From positions 186,001 through 250,000 of the forward strand of contig NZ_RBLJ01000001.1 of the NCBI RefSeq assembly GCF_003634575.1: a DNA stretch of 64,000 bases, in the 5' to 3' direction. Shown here in pieces: positions 63,954 through 64,000 of this stretch (the stretch's first letter is position 1; each line of letters begins with the position of its first letter). Origin of the DNA: Photorhabdus asymbiotica (GTDB taxonomy: Bacteria > Pseudomonadota > Gammaproteobacteria > Enterobacterales > Enterobacteriaceae). The translations under genes and the position numbers were made by a program. The notes under the pieces were generated by a model that saw nothing but the letters and a program-made list of their open reading frames with translations, did not search any database and was not told the origin of the DNA.

Positions 63954-64000
63954 ATGTCAACAAATACAACATATCGTGTTGCCGCCGTTCAAGCAGCACC
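63954..64000 (+). CDS. Nitrilase/carbon-nitrogen hydrolase (partial start)
   Basis: Only the first 15 codons are in the window: MSTNTTYRVAAVQAAP. The segment RVAAVQAAP is the characteristic first beta-strand of nitrilases, which contains the start of the catalytic-domain fold. AAAGAGAAA lies before the ATG. The rest of the gene is past the right edge, so substrate and catalytic residues cannot be seen. Confidence 0.6.
   Translation, partial: MSTNTTYRVAAVQAA

Noticed and set aside
1-64000. CRISPR arrays, tRNA or rRNA genes
   Set aside because: I saw no regularly spaced short repeats and no cloverleaf or rRNA signatures; the repeated units here are ERICs and gene duplications.

Overview
The window looks like chromosome of Photorhabdus (Morganellaceae, insect-pathogenic nematode symbiont). 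It carries enterobacterial core genes (ydgK-rsxABCDGE-nth, rnb, yfeH), a Photorhabdus virulence cassette (PVC, an extracellular contractile injection system), a tccC-type toxin gene, and many 127-bp ERIC palindromes. All functional names rest on reading motifs and remembered family knowledge; no database search was run.

Layout. (1) 1-6011: a PAS-AraC regulator running off the left edge, divergent from a four-gene hydroxyproline/proline epimerase and heteromeric D-hydroxyproline dehydrogenase operon, with a perfect CRP-type palindrome between them; then a P1-family (DmpA/NylC-like) peptidase. (2) 6134-11534: an accessory zone with an ExoY/CyaA-like nucleotidyl cyclase toxin gene, three paralogous small MIY proteins, an orphan Phd antitoxin, two small lipoproteins, a small beta-rich protein and a truncated relative, and several ERICs. 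(3) 11723-24649: a genomic island bounded by 39-bp direct repeats, one of which encodes the last 11 codons and stop of yfeH. It holds an 11-gene minus-strand operon that reads as an aminocyclitol (aminoglycoside-like) pathway: inositol-phosphate synthase, inositol phosphatase, dehydrogenase, DegT aminotransferase, three glycosyltransferases, two carbamoyltransferases and a MATE exporter. (4) 24614-35885: core genes yfeH, a ydgJ-like oxidoreductase, ydgK, the Rsx/Rnf complex, nth and rnb. (5) 36441-59011: a PVC operon, apparently of the lopT type, with a leader containing an ops-like (RfaH/AnfA1) element, structural genes pvc1 to pvc16 with only two sheath genes and no fibre gene pvc13, and three payload genes that share a lysine/arginine-rich N-terminal leader (an erythromycin-esterase/ChaN-like GESH protein, an ADP-ribosyltransferase-like protein and a YopT-type cysteine protease). 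(6) 59111-64000: a tccC gene with a deuterolysin-like metalloprotease C-terminus, a decayed IS630 element, gene debris including a second tccC fragment, and the start of a nitrilase gene.

How they fit. The window mixes housekeeping energy/DNA repair genes with nutrient scavenging, a toxin-delivery particle and its cargo, and a probable horizontally acquired natural-product island. ERIC copies include two cases where the empty site can be reconstructed, and their ends match the terminal repeat of the resident IS630.
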